Assembly: GCF_030269515.1 (NCBI RefSeq)
Contig: NZ_BSTM01000021.1
Location: 1 to 64,000 of the forward strand
DNA from: Actinomadura sp. NBRC 104412
GTDB lineage: Bacteria; Actinomycetota; Actinomycetes; Streptosporangiales; Streptosporangiaceae
Reading direction: 5' to 3'
DNA length: 64,000 nucleotides
Shown: positions 25,706 through 33,521 of the stretch, one piece after another
How positions within the stretch are numbered: the stretch's first letter is position 1
How the letters are laid out: every line of letters starts with the position of its first letter
Position numbers and translations under genes: made by a program
The notes under the pieces: model-generated
What the model was told of the DNA's origin: nothing
The model's input: only the letters and a program-made list of their open reading frames with translations
The model's database searches: none

Positions 25706-25732
25706 ATGACCGGGCATGGTGACGTGGCATGA
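25706..25732 (+). CDS. Leaderless eight-codon upstream ORF coupled to mshD
   Basis: ATG 25706 opens an eight-codon frame (MTGHGDVA) that ends with TGA overlapping the mshD ATG at 25729 (ATGA). TAGAGT (25693-25698) lies 7 nt before the upstream ATG, so this short frame would be translated first from a leaderless transcript and pass ribosomes to mshD. mshD has no strong Shine-Dalgarno site of its own at 25729. Confidence 0.4.
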   Translation: MTGHGDVA

Positions 25733-26616
25733 GCGAACGGGGCGAGAGCATGACCGAGGGGCTGTCCGACTCCGAGATCTCCCAGGTGCTCTCCCTGGTG
25801 GAGGCGGCCACGGAGGAGGACGGGGTGGCCCCCCTCTCCGAGCACGCGCTGCTGCGGCTCCGCAACGGCGGCCACGGCCTGACGATCGCCGAGCCGTCCG
25901 GCACGGTCGTCGCGTACGCGCACCTCGACCCGGCCACGGAGGACGAGAGCGCCTCCGCCGAACTGGTCGTCCACCCGTCCCATCGCCGCCAAGGGCACGG
26001 CCGCGCGCTGCTGCGCACTCTGCGGGACGAGGCGGGCGGTCCCCTTCGCGTGTGGGCGCACGGCGACCTGCCCGCCGCGGCGGCGCTGGCCGAAGCCGAG
26101 GGCCTGCGCCGTGTCCGCGCCCTCTTCCAGATGCGCCGCCCCGCCGCCGATCCGCTGCCCGAGTTCCGCGTCCCCGATGACGTGCGGTTGCGCACGTTCG
26201 TTCCGGGACGGGACGAGGAGGCGTGGCTGGAGGTCAACCGCCGCGCGTTCGCCGACCATCCCGAGCAGGGCGCCTGGACGATGGAGGACGTGCGCCAGCG
26301 CGAGCGGGAGCCCTGGTTCGACCCGTCCGGGTTCTTCCTGGCCGAGGGCGTCGCCACCGGGAGGCCGCTGGGCTTCCACTGGACGAAGGTCCACCCGGAC
26401 GGCGCCGGGGAGGTCTATGTGGTCGGTGTCGATCCGGACGCCCAGGGCCACGGGCTGGGGCGTGTCCTGACCCTGGCCGGCCTGCATCATCTCCAGCGGC
26501 GCGGCGTGCCCTACATCCTGCTTTATGTGGACGAGTCCAACACGGCGGCCGTCCGTCTCTACGAGTCCTTGGGCTTCACCCGTCACACCGTCGACGTCAT
26601 GTACGGCACCGCCTGA
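25729..26616 (+). CDS. mshD: Mycothiol synthase (double-GNAT acetyltransferase)
   Basis: A 295-residue enzyme for the last step of mycothiol synthesis, acetylation of Cys-GlcN-Ins by acetyl-CoA. It contains two GNAT domains. The first has VVHPSHRRQGHGRALL; the second, catalytic one has VVGVDPDAQGHGLGRVLT. The family-specific stretches DHPEQGAWTMEDVRQREREPWFDP and LGFHWTKVH are clear. Start is ATG 25729, coupled to a short upstream frame; ATG 25750 is an alternative. The gene lies next to pst genes and near glnR, a neighbourhood also known from Mycobacterium tuberculosis. Its presence confirms a mycothiol-producing actinomycete. Confidence 0.95.
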   Translation: MSERGESMTEGLSDSEISQVLSLVEAATEEDGVAPLSEHALLRLRNGGHGLTIAEPSGTVVAYAHLDPATEDESASAELVVHPSHRRQGHGRALLRTLRDEAGGPLRVWAHGDLPAAAALAEAEGLRRVRALFQMRRPAADPLPEFRVPDDVRLRTFVPGRDEEAWLEVNRRAFADHPEQGAWTMEDVRQREREPWFDPSGFFLAEGVATGRPLGFHWTKVHPDGAGEVYVVGVDPDAQGHGLGRVLTLAGLHHLQRRGVPYILLYVDESNTAAVRLYESLGFTRHTVDVMYGTA

Positions 26617-26738
26617 CGTCTAGTCCGAAATGCCCCGGTATGTCCGGGGTTCTTGGGGATTCTTGGGCGGAATGACCTGCGGTGTTAACCCTGCGTCCAC
26701 CGTTTCGCGAGGCATTCTTCGCCCCGCTTGCAAGTGGC

Positions 26739-26760
26739 GTTCATGTCTCGTTCATCTGGT
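26739..26760 (+). promoter_or_regulatory. PHO box upstream of pstS
   Basis: GTTCATGTCTC (26739-26749) and GTTCATCTGGT (26750-26760) form two adjacent 11-bp direct repeats matching the streptomycete PhoP-box form. A possible -10, TACCGT, lies at 26788-26793, so the box overlaps or abuts the -35 region, the usual place for PhoP activation under phosphate limitation. Confidence 0.75.
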
Positions 26761-26883
26761 TCGGGGTGACTGGTCATCTCCCCTGCCTACCGTCTCTTCC
26801 GACGGTGACCCCCTTACCTGGGCAAATCGCCCCAGCCCGCAGTCGGGACACCGCCTGACCATGAACTCAGAGGAGACCTACCG

Positions 26884-27990
26884 GTGAAGAACGGTTCTCG
26901 GCTCGCCGCCCTTGGCGGTGTGGTCGTGGCGGGCGCGCTCGCCCTCAGCGCCTGCGGGAGCGACAGCAACCAGGGCGGCGCCGGCGCGTCAAGCGTGCCC
27001 ACCGGCGCCATCGACTGCGCGAAGGCGACGGTCAACGCCGCCGGTTCCAGCGCGCAGAAGAACGCCATCGAGGAGTGGACCAAGATCTATGCGCAGAAGT
27101 GCGCGGGAGCCAACCTGAACTACAACCCGAGCGGCTCGGGTGCGGGTATCGAGGCGTTCACTCAGGGCCAGGTGGCCTTCGCCGGGTCGGATTCGGCCCT
27201 CAAGCCGGACGAGGCCGCGGCCGCCAAGCAGCGCTGCCAGGGCTCGAACGCGGTCAACCTGCCGATGGTCGTCGGCCCGGTCGCGGTGATCTACAACCTG
27301 CAGGGCGTGAACGGCCTCCAGCTCTCGCCGGAGACCCTGGCCAACATCTTCTCCGGCAAGATCAAGAAGTGGAACGACCCGGCGATCGCCAAGGAGAACT
27401 CCGGGGCGTCCCTTCCCGACAGCGACATCAAGCCGGTGTACCGCGCGGACGAGTCCGGCACCACGGAGAACTTCACCAAGTACCTCAAGGCCACCGCGCC
27501 CAGCGCGTGGACCTGGGAGCCGGAGAAGAAGTGGCCCGCCAAGGCCGGCCAGGGCGCCAACAAGTCCGACGGCGTCACCGCGCAGGTGAAGAACGGCGCC
27601 GGGACGATCTCGTACGTCGAGATGTCCTACGCCGAGACCAACAAGCTGCAGACCGCCAAGATCAAGAACGGTGCGGGCGAGTACACCGCGCTGAGCGCGG
27701 ACACCGCGTCCAAGGCCGTGGCCGGCGCCAAGGTCGTCGGCACCGGCAACGATGTCGCGCTGGAGATCGACTACGCCACCAAGGAGCCGGGCGCATACCC
27801 GATCGTCCTGGTGACCTACGAGATCGCCTGTGAGAAGGGCCTGCCGGCCGAGCAGGCGCAGTTCGTGAAGTCGTTCCTGACCTACACCGCCAGCGCGGAC
27901 GGCCAGAAGGTGCTGACCGACATCGGTTACGCGCCGCTGCCCCCCGAAGTGCTGACGAAGGTCCAGACGTCCATCAAGGCGCTGTCCTGA
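26884..27990 (+). CDS. pstS: Phosphate-binding lipoprotein PstS
   Basis: A 368-residue periplasm-side receptor of the high-affinity phosphate ABC importer. The N-terminus is a lipoprotein signal with lipobox LSAC (lipidated Cys at about residue 22). Phosphate-pocket motifs are visible: AAGSSAQKNAIEEW, PSGSGAGIEAF, AGSDSAL and YRADESGTTENF. Start is GTG 26884 after GAGGAG. It heads the pstSCAB cluster and is preceded by a PHO box and a ~125-nt untranslated leader. A hairpin after pstS probably reduces expression of pstCAB relative to pstS. Confidence 0.96.
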   Translation: MKNGSRLAALGGVVVAGALALSACGSDSNQGGAGASSVPTGAIDCAKATVNAAGSSAQKNAIEEWTKIYAQKCAGANLNYNPSGSGAGIEAFTQGQVAFAGSDSALKPDEAAAAKQRCQGSNAVNLPMVVGPVAVIYNLQGVNGLQLSPETLANIFSGKIKKWNDPAIAKENSGASLPDSDIKPVYRADESGTTENFTKYLKATAPSAWTWEPEKKWPAKAGQGANKSDGVTAQVKNGAGTISYVEMSYAETNKLQTAKIKNGAGEYTALSADTASKAVAGAKVVGTGNDVALEIDYATKEPGAYPIVLVTYEIACEKGLPAEQAQFVKSFLTYTASADGQKVLTDIGYAPLPPEVLTKVQTSIKALS

Positions 27991-28011
27991 GCCCGGATCC
28001 CGACGACGGCA

Positions 28012-28042
28012 GCCCCGTCACCGACGACCTCGGTGGCGGGGC
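28012..28042 (+). terminator. Hairpin between pstS and pstC (attenuator-like)
   Basis: Thirteen-nt arms at 28012-28024 (GCCCCGTCACCGA) and 28030-28042 with one mismatch enclose a 5-nt loop. Being inside the operon, it probably allows partial read-through. Confidence 0.6.
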
Positions 28043-28091
28043 CGTCCCGGGTTCCGGGGGCACAGGCTCCGGCAGCAGAGGAGGATCACCC

Positions 28092-29072
28092 GTGACCACG
28101 CAGACCGGCGTCGAGTCGGGCGTCGGCGCCGAACACCGGGCCATCGGGCGGCGGATGAGCACCGGCAGGGCCGGGGACAGAATCTTCGCCGGGGCCGCCC
28201 GCGGCTCCGGGCTCATCGTGCTGGCCATCATGGCCGCGATCGCGGTGTTCCTGATCTGGAAGGCGATCGGCCCGCTGCGGGAGAACCAGGCCAACTTCCT
28301 GACCTCGGAGACGTGGAACCCCAACGCCACGCCGCCGCGGTTCGGCATCGCGCAACTGGCGTTCGGGACGGTGATGTCCTCGCTGCTGGCGATGCTGATG
28401 GCGACCCCGGTGGCGATCGGGATCGCGCTGTTCATCTCGTACTACTCGCCGCGCCGGCTCGCGGCCGGGCTGGGCTACCTGGTGGACCTGCTGGCGGCCG
28501 TGCCCAGCATCGTGTACGGGCTGTGGGGCCTGATCTTCCTCTCCCGGCACATGGAGGGGATCAGCTCGTTCCTCAACGGCGCGCTCGGCTGGATCCCTCT
28601 GTTCGGCGGCGACAGCCCCGGCAAGAACTCGATCTTCACCGCCTCGGTGGTGCTGGCGATCATGATCCTGCCGATCATCTCGTCCATCTCCCGCGAGGTG
28701 TTCCTCCAGGTGCCGCAGGCGCACATCGAGGCGTCGCTGGCGCTGGGCGCCACCCGCTGGGAGATGATCCGGATGTCGGTGCTGCCGTACGGCCGCTCCG
28801 GGATGATCGGCGCGTCGATGCTCGGGCTCGGCCGCGCCATGGGCGAGACCATCGCCGTCGCGATGGTGCTGACCTTCGTCCCCGGCATCAACTGGCACAT
28901 CCTCGAGGACGGCGGCACCACCTTCGCCGCCAACATCGCCAACAGCTTCGCCGAGGCCAGCCGTACCGGGCAGGGCGCGCTGATCGCCTCCGGGCTGGTG
29001 CTGTTCGTCATCACCCTCATCGTCAACATGGCGGCGCGCGCCGTCGTCGCCCGCCGCAGGGAGTTCGTGTGA
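28092..29072 (+). CDS. pstC: Phosphate ABC transporter permease PstC
   Basis: A 326-residue inner-membrane subunit with about six helices. The permease EAA-type loop is seen in AHIEASLALGATRWEMIRMSVLP, where it contacts PstB. LVDLLAAVPSIVYGLWGL and LGRAMGETIAVAMVL are typical of PstC. Start is GTG 28092 after AGGAGGA, and its stop overlaps the pstA start by 4 bp (GTGA). The first 40 residues are a non-conserved cytoplasmic tail. Confidence 0.95.
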   Translation: MTTQTGVESGVGAEHRAIGRRMSTGRAGDRIFAGAARGSGLIVLAIMAAIAVFLIWKAIGPLRENQANFLTSETWNPNATPPRFGIAQLAFGTVMSSLLAMLMATPVAIGIALFISYYSPRRLAAGLGYLVDLLAAVPSIVYGLWGLIFLSRHMEGISSFLNGALGWIPLFGGDSPGKNSIFTASVVLAIMILPIISSISREVFLQVPQAHIEASLALGATRWEMIRMSVLPYGRSGMIGASMLGLGRAMGETIAVAMVLTFVPGINWHILEDGGTTFAANIANSFAEASRTGQGALIASGLVLFVITLIVNMAARAVVARRREFV

Positions 29073-29989
29073 GCGCCGCACCGGCCACCGGCATGAGCAA
29101 GCCCACCCGCACCGGGTCCGAGCTGACCTCGGTCTCCCTCGGCCGCAAGGTCAAGGACCGGCTGGTGCAGGTGCTGGTCTACGTGGCCTTCGCGCTGGCG
29201 GTGATCCCGCTGGTGTCGGTCCTGTGGACGGTGGTCGCCAATGGGCTGGCCCGGCTGGACGGCACGTTCTTCCAGTTCTCCATGAACGGGCTGAGCGGCC
29301 GCGACCCGGGCGGGGGCGCCTACCACGCGATCGTCGGCACCCTGGAGCAGGTGGCGATCACCAGTCTGATCGCGGTGCCGATCGCCGTGCTCACCGCGAT
29401 CTACCTGGTGGAGTACGGCAACGGCGGCCGGCTGGCGCGCGTGATCAGCTTCTTCGTGGACGTGATGACCGGCATCCCGTCCATCGTGGCGGGGCTGTTC
29501 ATCCTGGCGCTGTGGCTGCTGACCTTCGGGTTCGAGTTCTCCGGGTTCGCCGGTTCGCTGGCGCTGACCATCCTGATGATCCCGACCGTGGTGCGGGCCA
29601 CCGAGGAGATGCTGAAGCTGGTCCCCGCCGACCTGCGTGAGGCGTCGTACGCGCTGGGCGTGCCGCGCTGGCGGACGGTCTGCTTCGTGGTGCTGCCCAC
29701 CGCGATGACCGGCATCGTCACCGGGATCATGCTGGCGGTGGCGCGGGTGATGGGCGAGACGGCGCCGCTGCTGCTGACCATCTTCTTCACCAAGGCGATC
29801 AACACCAATCCGTTCGAGGGGCCGCAGGGCTCGCTGCCCACCTTCATCTGGGAGCAGGCCGCCGACCCCAACCAGAACTCCATCGACCGGGCCTGGACCG
29901 GCGCGCTGGTGCTGATCCTGATCATCATGCTGCTGAACCTGGGCGCCCGGATGATCGCCCGCCTCTACCGCCCCGCCGGAGGACGCTGA
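29069..29989 (+). CDS. pstA: Phosphate ABC transporter permease PstA
   Basis: A 306-residue inner-membrane subunit with about six helices. The coupling loop DLREASYALGVPRWRTVCFVVLP and the segments FFVDVMTGIPSIVAGLFI and VARVMGETAPLL identify PstA. The start GTG 29069 overlaps pstC, so translation is coupled. Together with PstC it forms the phosphate channel. A 79-bp gap follows before pstB. Confidence 0.95.
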   Translation: MSAAPATGMSKPTRTGSELTSVSLGRKVKDRLVQVLVYVAFALAVIPLVSVLWTVVANGLARLDGTFFQFSMNGLSGRDPGGGAYHAIVGTLEQVAITSLIAVPIAVLTAIYLVEYGNGGRLARVISFFVDVMTGIPSIVAGLFILALWLLTFGFEFSGFAGSLALTILMIPTVVRATEEMLKLVPADLREASYALGVPRWRTVCFVVLPTAMTGIVTGIMLAVARVMGETAPLLLTIFFTKAINTNPFEGPQGSLPTFIWEQAADPNQNSIDRAWTGALVLILIIMLLNLGARMIARLYRPAGGR

Positions 29990-30068
29990 TCCGTCCCCGC
30001 CCCGCGCCCCTCCGCCTCCCCGACCACGGCCGCCCCGGCCGCCGAACCGAGCAAGGAGCATTCACCCC

Positions 30069-30845
30069 ATGGCCAAGCGGATCGAAGTGTCCGGGCTGCA
30101 CGCCTACTACGGCGGCGTCCACGCCATCGAGGACATCTCGATGACGATCGAGCCGCGCTCGGTGACCGCGTTCATCGGGCCGTCCGGCTGCGGCAAGTCC
30201 ACCTTTCTGCGGACCCTCAACCGGATGCACGAGGTGATCCCGGGTGCCCGGGTCGAGGGCAAGGTGATGCTGGACGACGAGGACCTGTACGCCCCCTCGG
30301 TGGATCCGGTCGCGGTGCGCCGCCTGGTGGGCATGGTGTTCCAGCGGCCCAACCCGTTCCCCACCATGTCGATCTACGACAACGTGGCGGCCGGGCTGAA
30401 GCTGAACGGCGTCCGCAGGAAGTCCCAGCTCGACGACATCGTGGAGGAGTCGCTCAAGGGCGCCAACCTCTGGAACGAGGTCAAGGACCGGCTGGGGAAG
30501 CCGGGCGCGGGCCTGTCCGGCGGGCAGCAGCAGCGGCTGTGCATCGCCCGCGCGATCGCGGTGCAGCCGCAGGTGCTGCTGATGGACGAGCCGTGCTCGG
30601 CCCTCGACCCGATCTCCACGCTGGCCATCGAGGATCTGATCGCCAAGCTGAAGAGCCGGTACACCATCGTGATCGTCACGCACAACATGCAGCAGGCGGC
30701 CCGGGTCAGCGACCGTACGGCGTTCTTCAACATCGCCGGGACCGGCAAGCCGGGCAGGCTGATCGAGATCGGCGAGACCAGCACCATCTTCACCAACCCG
30801 GAGGAGAAGGCGACCGAGGACTACATCACCGGCCGCTTCGGCTGA
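30069..30845 (+). CDS. pstB: Phosphate ABC transporter ATPase PstB
   Basis: A 258-residue ATPase that powers the Pst importer. Walker A is GPSGCGKST (about residues 37-45), the ABC signature is LSGGQQQRL, Walker B is VLLMDEPCSALDP and the H-loop is VTHNMQQA. PstB-specific features are RTLNRMHEVIPGARVEGKV and FQRPNPFPTMSIYDNV. Start is ATG 30069 after AAGGAG. The last gene of the pst operon; no phoU follows directly. Convergent with glnR. Confidence 0.97.
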   Translation: MAKRIEVSGLHAYYGGVHAIEDISMTIEPRSVTAFIGPSGCGKSTFLRTLNRMHEVIPGARVEGKVMLDDEDLYAPSVDPVAVRRLVGMVFQRPNPFPTMSIYDNVAAGLKLNGVRRKSQLDDIVEESLKGANLWNEVKDRLGKPGAGLSGGQQQRLCIARAIAVQPQVLLMDEPCSALDPISTLAIEDLIAKLKSRYTIVIVTHNMQQAARVSDRTAFFNIAGTGKPGRLIEIGETSTIFTNPEEKATEDYITGRFG

Positions 30846-30907
30846 GCGGCGCGGCCCCTCCTCCGGCCGCACGACCAGGCATCCGGGGCGGAGGTCAGGC
30901 GAGCGCG

Positions 30908-31624
30908 TCAGGCGTTGACCGGGGTGGCCTCTTCCGGGTCGCCGGGGCGGTGGTCGGGGACGAAGCGGTAGCCGACGTTGCGGACGGTGCCGATCAGCGA
31001 CTCGTACTCGGCGCCGAGCTTGGCGCGCAGCCGCCGGACGTGGACGTCCACGGTCCTGGTGCCGCCGAAGTAGTCGTAGCCCCAGACCTCCTGGAGGAGC
31101 TGCGCCCGGGTGAAGACCCGGCCCGGGTGCTGCGCCAGGTACTTCAGCAGCTCGAACTCCTTGAAGGTCAGGTCGAGGACGCGGCCGCGGAGCCGGGCGG
31201 TGTAGGTGGCCTCGTCGATGGTCAGCTCGCCGCTGCGGATCTCGCCCGGGACGTCGTCGGCCTCGGCGACCGCGGCGGCGCGTCCCACCGCGAGCCGCAG
31301 CCTGGCCTCCACCTCGGCGGGTCCCGCGGTCTGGAGCAGCACGTCGTCCAGGCCCCATTCGGGGCTGAGCGCGGCCAGGCCGCCCTCGGTGACGATGCCC
31401 AGCAGCGGGCAGTCGAGGCCGGTGGTGCGCAGCAGCCGGCACAGGCTCTTGGCCTGGACCAGGTCGCGGCGGCAGTCCACCAGCACCACGTCGGCCGGCG
31501 GCGCGTCGATCAGCGCGGACGCCTCGGCGGGCGCCACGCGGACCGAGTGCAGCAGAAGCCCCAGTGCCGGCAGGACCTCATCGGAAGGTTCCAAAGCGTT
31601 GGTCAGCAGGAGCAAGCTGCTCAA
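30908..31624 (-). CDS. glnR: Orphan OmpR-type regulator GlnR
   Basis: A 238-residue regulator of nitrogen assimilation genes in actinomycetes. The N-terminal receiver-like domain begins MSSLLLLTNALEPSDEVLPALG and contains VVLVDCRRDL with the conserved Asp; GlnR receivers are atypical and mostly not phosphorylated. The C-terminal winged helix has LTFKEFELLKYLAQHPGRVFTRAQLL and RTVDVHVRRLRAKLG. No kinase is adjacent. Convergent with pstB, consistent with known cross-talk between GlnR and PhoP control, though that regulation is not shown by sequence here. Confidence 0.92.
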   Translation of the reverse strand: MSSLLLLTNALEPSDEVLPALGLLLHSVRVAPAEASALIDAPPADVVLVDCRRDLVQAKSLCRLLRTTGLDCPLLGIVTEGGLAALSPEWGLDDVLLQTAGPAEVEARLRLAVGRAAAVAEADDVPGEIRSGELTIDEATYTARLRGRVLDLTFKEFELLKYLAQHPGRVFTRAQLLQEVWGYDYFGGTRTVDVHVRRLRAKLGAEYESLIGTVRNVGYRFVPDHRPGDPEEATPVNA

Positions 31625-31842
31625 GTGCCGCCTCCTCGCCCAGAAAGACGTCAGGACCCAGGCGGTTCATCGTCGAGCCCCGGCACGGCCACGGCTCGCG
31701 AGGTGGTGCCATGCTGGACTCTCGATGAACTCCATGGCCCCATCGCCCGGATCCCTCTCCCTAGAGGATATCCCAGGTGTCTCATGGGGCAATGGGGGCG
31801 AGGGGCGGGTCGGCGCGATGAACGGGAGGGGAGACCGGGACC

Positions 31843-32103
31843 ATGGCCAAGGGAACGATCAGGTACTGGGCCGCCGCCAAGGCCGCGGCGGGCGTCGACG
31901 AGGAGCCCTTCGACGCGCCCACCCTTGAGGTCGCGCTGGCGCGGGCGGCCCGGCAACCCGGGCGATCAGCGGATTTCGACCGGGTCGTACGGCGCAGCTC
32001 GTTCCTGGTCGACGGCGCCCCGGTCGGCACCCGCCCGCACGGCGCGATCGAGCTGTCCGAGGGAGCCGTGATCGAGGTGCTGCCGCCGTTCGCGGGTGGC
32101 TGA
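31843..32103 (+). CDS. MoaD/ThiS-family ubiquitin-like sulfur carrier
   Basis: An 86-residue beta-grasp protein ending in PPFAGG. The C-terminal Gly-Gly is the site where thiocarboxylate forms for sulfur transfer to molybdopterin, thiazole or a related product. Start is ATG 31843 preceded by GGGAGGGGAGA. It is divergent from glnR with a 218-bp gap that carries both promoters. No moaE, moeB or thiamine genes are next to it; sulfurtransferase and thioredoxin genes lie 3-4 kb downstream. Confidence 0.85.
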   Translation: MAKGTIRYWAAAKAAAGVDEEPFDAPTLEVALARAARQPGRSADFDRVVRRSSFLVDGAPVGTRPHGAIELSEGAVIEVLPPFAGG

Positions 32104-32225
32104 TCTCACACTTCCCGGTGCATGTCACTCCCTGGAGGGACACGATGCCCGGGCCGTCCAACTAGTGTGTGGCCGACCGGAGCGCGTGGTCAGCGGCGCC
32201 CGGCCACGAGTCCCTGAGGAGTGTC

Positions 32226-32933
32226 ATGCGGAAGGTCTTGGTCGTCCTCCTGATCCTGGTGATCGGGCTCGTGGTCGCCGTGGACCGGATCGGCGTGCGG
32301 ATCGCCGAGAACGAGATCGCCAATCAGGTCGCGGCGCAGTACGCGCTGCCGCAGCGGCCCGATGTGCAGATCCACGGCTTCCCGTTCCTGACGCAGGCGG
32401 TGGGCGGCGAGTACCAGCAGGTGGACGTGGCCATCGGCGACTGGACGCAGGAGGGCGTCACCGTCAGGGACGTCACGGTGCAGATGCGCGGGATCGGCGC
32501 GGCGCTGGGCGACATCACCTCCGGCAACGTCGACAACATCACGGTCCAGACCGCCACGGCCTCCGCGCTGATCCCGTACGAGGTGTTGCGACAGCGCGCA
32601 CCCGAGCAGGTCAAAAAGATCCAGTCGAAGGGCGACGATCTCCAGGTCGACCTGGGCGGCCGGCTGCTGGGCGTGCCTCTGTCCGGGACCGCGGTGGTGT
32701 CGGTCCGGGCCACCGCCAAGGGCATCGCGGTCACACCCGTGTCGGTCAGCCCGAGCGGTTCGGGCGTCCCGATCCCGCTCAGCCTGGTCCGCAGCCGCCT
32801 GACCTGGAACGTCCCCCTGACCAACCTGCCGGTCGGGTCCCGCATCAGCGAGATCCGGCCCACCGGGGACGGCCTTCGCGTGACCGCCACCGCCGGCAAC
32901 CTCAGCATGGGCAACCTCAACGGCAACAGATGA
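32226..32933 (+). CDS. lmeA: DUF2993 / LmeA-like envelope protein
   Basis: A 235-residue protein with an N-terminal signal anchor (about residues 4-20) and one DUF2993 domain, recognisable from QRPDVQIHGFPFLTQAVGGEYQQVDVAI and the repeated beta-strand pattern. In mycobacteria LmeA (Rv0817c) supports mannan elongation of lipomannan and lies beside glnR. The order here is similar, which supports the name, but function outside mycobacteria is less certain. Start is ATG 32226 with GAGGAG. Located 122 bp after the MoaD-like gene. Confidence 0.75.
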   Translation: MRKVLVVLLILVIGLVVAVDRIGVRIAENEIANQVAAQYALPQRPDVQIHGFPFLTQAVGGEYQQVDVAIGDWTQEGVTVRDVTVQMRGIGAALGDITSGNVDNITVQTATASALIPYEVLRQRAPEQVKKIQSKGDDLQVDLGGRLLGVPLSGTAVVSVRATAKGIAVTPVSVSPSGSGVPIPLSLVRSRLTWNVPLTNLPVGSRISEIRPTGDGLRVTATAGNLSMGNLNGNR

Positions 32934-32971
32934 GCCCGCGTCCCTGGCGGGAAACCCGGTCCCAAGGGTTG

Positions 32972-32997
32972 TGAACCCCTTCTCGAGGTCGTACGTG
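32972..32997 (+). promoter_or_regulatory. ECF-type autoregulatory promoter
   Basis: TGAACC (32972-32977) is followed after 16 bp by CGTG (32994-32997), matching the form recognised by SigL-like ECF factors. The sigma start codon GTG 33006 lies 8 nt after the -10 element, so the mRNA is probably leaderless. The -35 lies in a small palindrome AAGGGTT-gtg-AACCCCTT. Confidence 0.6.
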
Positions 32998-33005
32998 TTG
33001 GTTGT

Positions 33006-33521
33006 GTGGGTCCGACCGCGGATGAGGGGCTGCTACGCGCGCTCTACGACGAGCATGGGGGTCCTCTCCTCGGCTACGTCCTGCGCCTGACAGGCGGCGA
33101 CCGGCCTCAGGCCGAGGATGTCGTCCAGGAGACGCTGCTACGCGCCTGGCGGCACCCTGAGGCGCTCGCAGGGCGTCCGGTGCGTCCCTGGCTGTTCACG
33201 GTGGCGCGCAACCTGGTGGTGGACGCGCACCGGGCGCGGCGGGCCAGGCCGCCGGAGACGGGGATCGACGAGCAGGTGGTGATGACCGCGTCCGGGTCCG
33301 ACGACATCGACCGGGCGCTGGAGTCGTGGACGGTCGCCGAGGCGCTGGCCGATCTCAGCCCGCAGCACCGCGCCGTGATCGTGGAGACCTACTACCGGGG
33401 CCGGTCGGTGGCCGAGGCCGCCAAGGTGCTCGGAATACCACCCGGTACCGTCAAGTCCCGCTCGTACTACGCGTTGCGGGCGCTCAAACTCGTCCTGGAG
33501 GAACGGGGGTTGGCGCCGTGA
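33006..33521 (+). CDS. ECF sigma factor, SigL-like
   Basis: A 171-residue sigma-70 ECF protein. Region 2 is visible in YDEHGGPLLGYVLRLTGGDRPQAEDVVQETLLRAWRHP and RPWLFTVARNLVVDAHRARR. Region 4 is visible in LADLSPQHRAVIVETYYRGRSVAEAAKVLGIPPGTVKSR. It directs RNA polymerase to envelope- or redox-related promoters when released from its anti-sigma factor, which is encoded immediately downstream with a 4-bp overlap. Resemblance to mycobacterial SigL/RslA is suggested by the anti-sigma motif and the promoter, not proven. Confidence 0.92.
   Translation: MGPTADEGLLRALYDEHGGPLLGYVLRLTGGDRPQAEDVVQETLLRAWRHPEALAGRPVRPWLFTVARNLVVDAHRARRARPPETGIDEQVVMTASGSDDIDRALESWTVAEALADLSPQHRAVIVETYYRGRSVAEAAKVLGIPPGTVKSRSYYALRALKLVLEERGLAP

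Noticed and set aside
26630..26887. 85-codon frame before pstS
   Set aside because: It covers the PHO box and promoter of pstS and overlaps the pstS ribosome binding site; composition is not protein-like.
30908..31624. Calling this regulator phoP because it faces the pst operon
   Set aside because: Its N-terminus and lack of a kinase partner fit GlnR, and glnR adjacency to mshD/pst is known.
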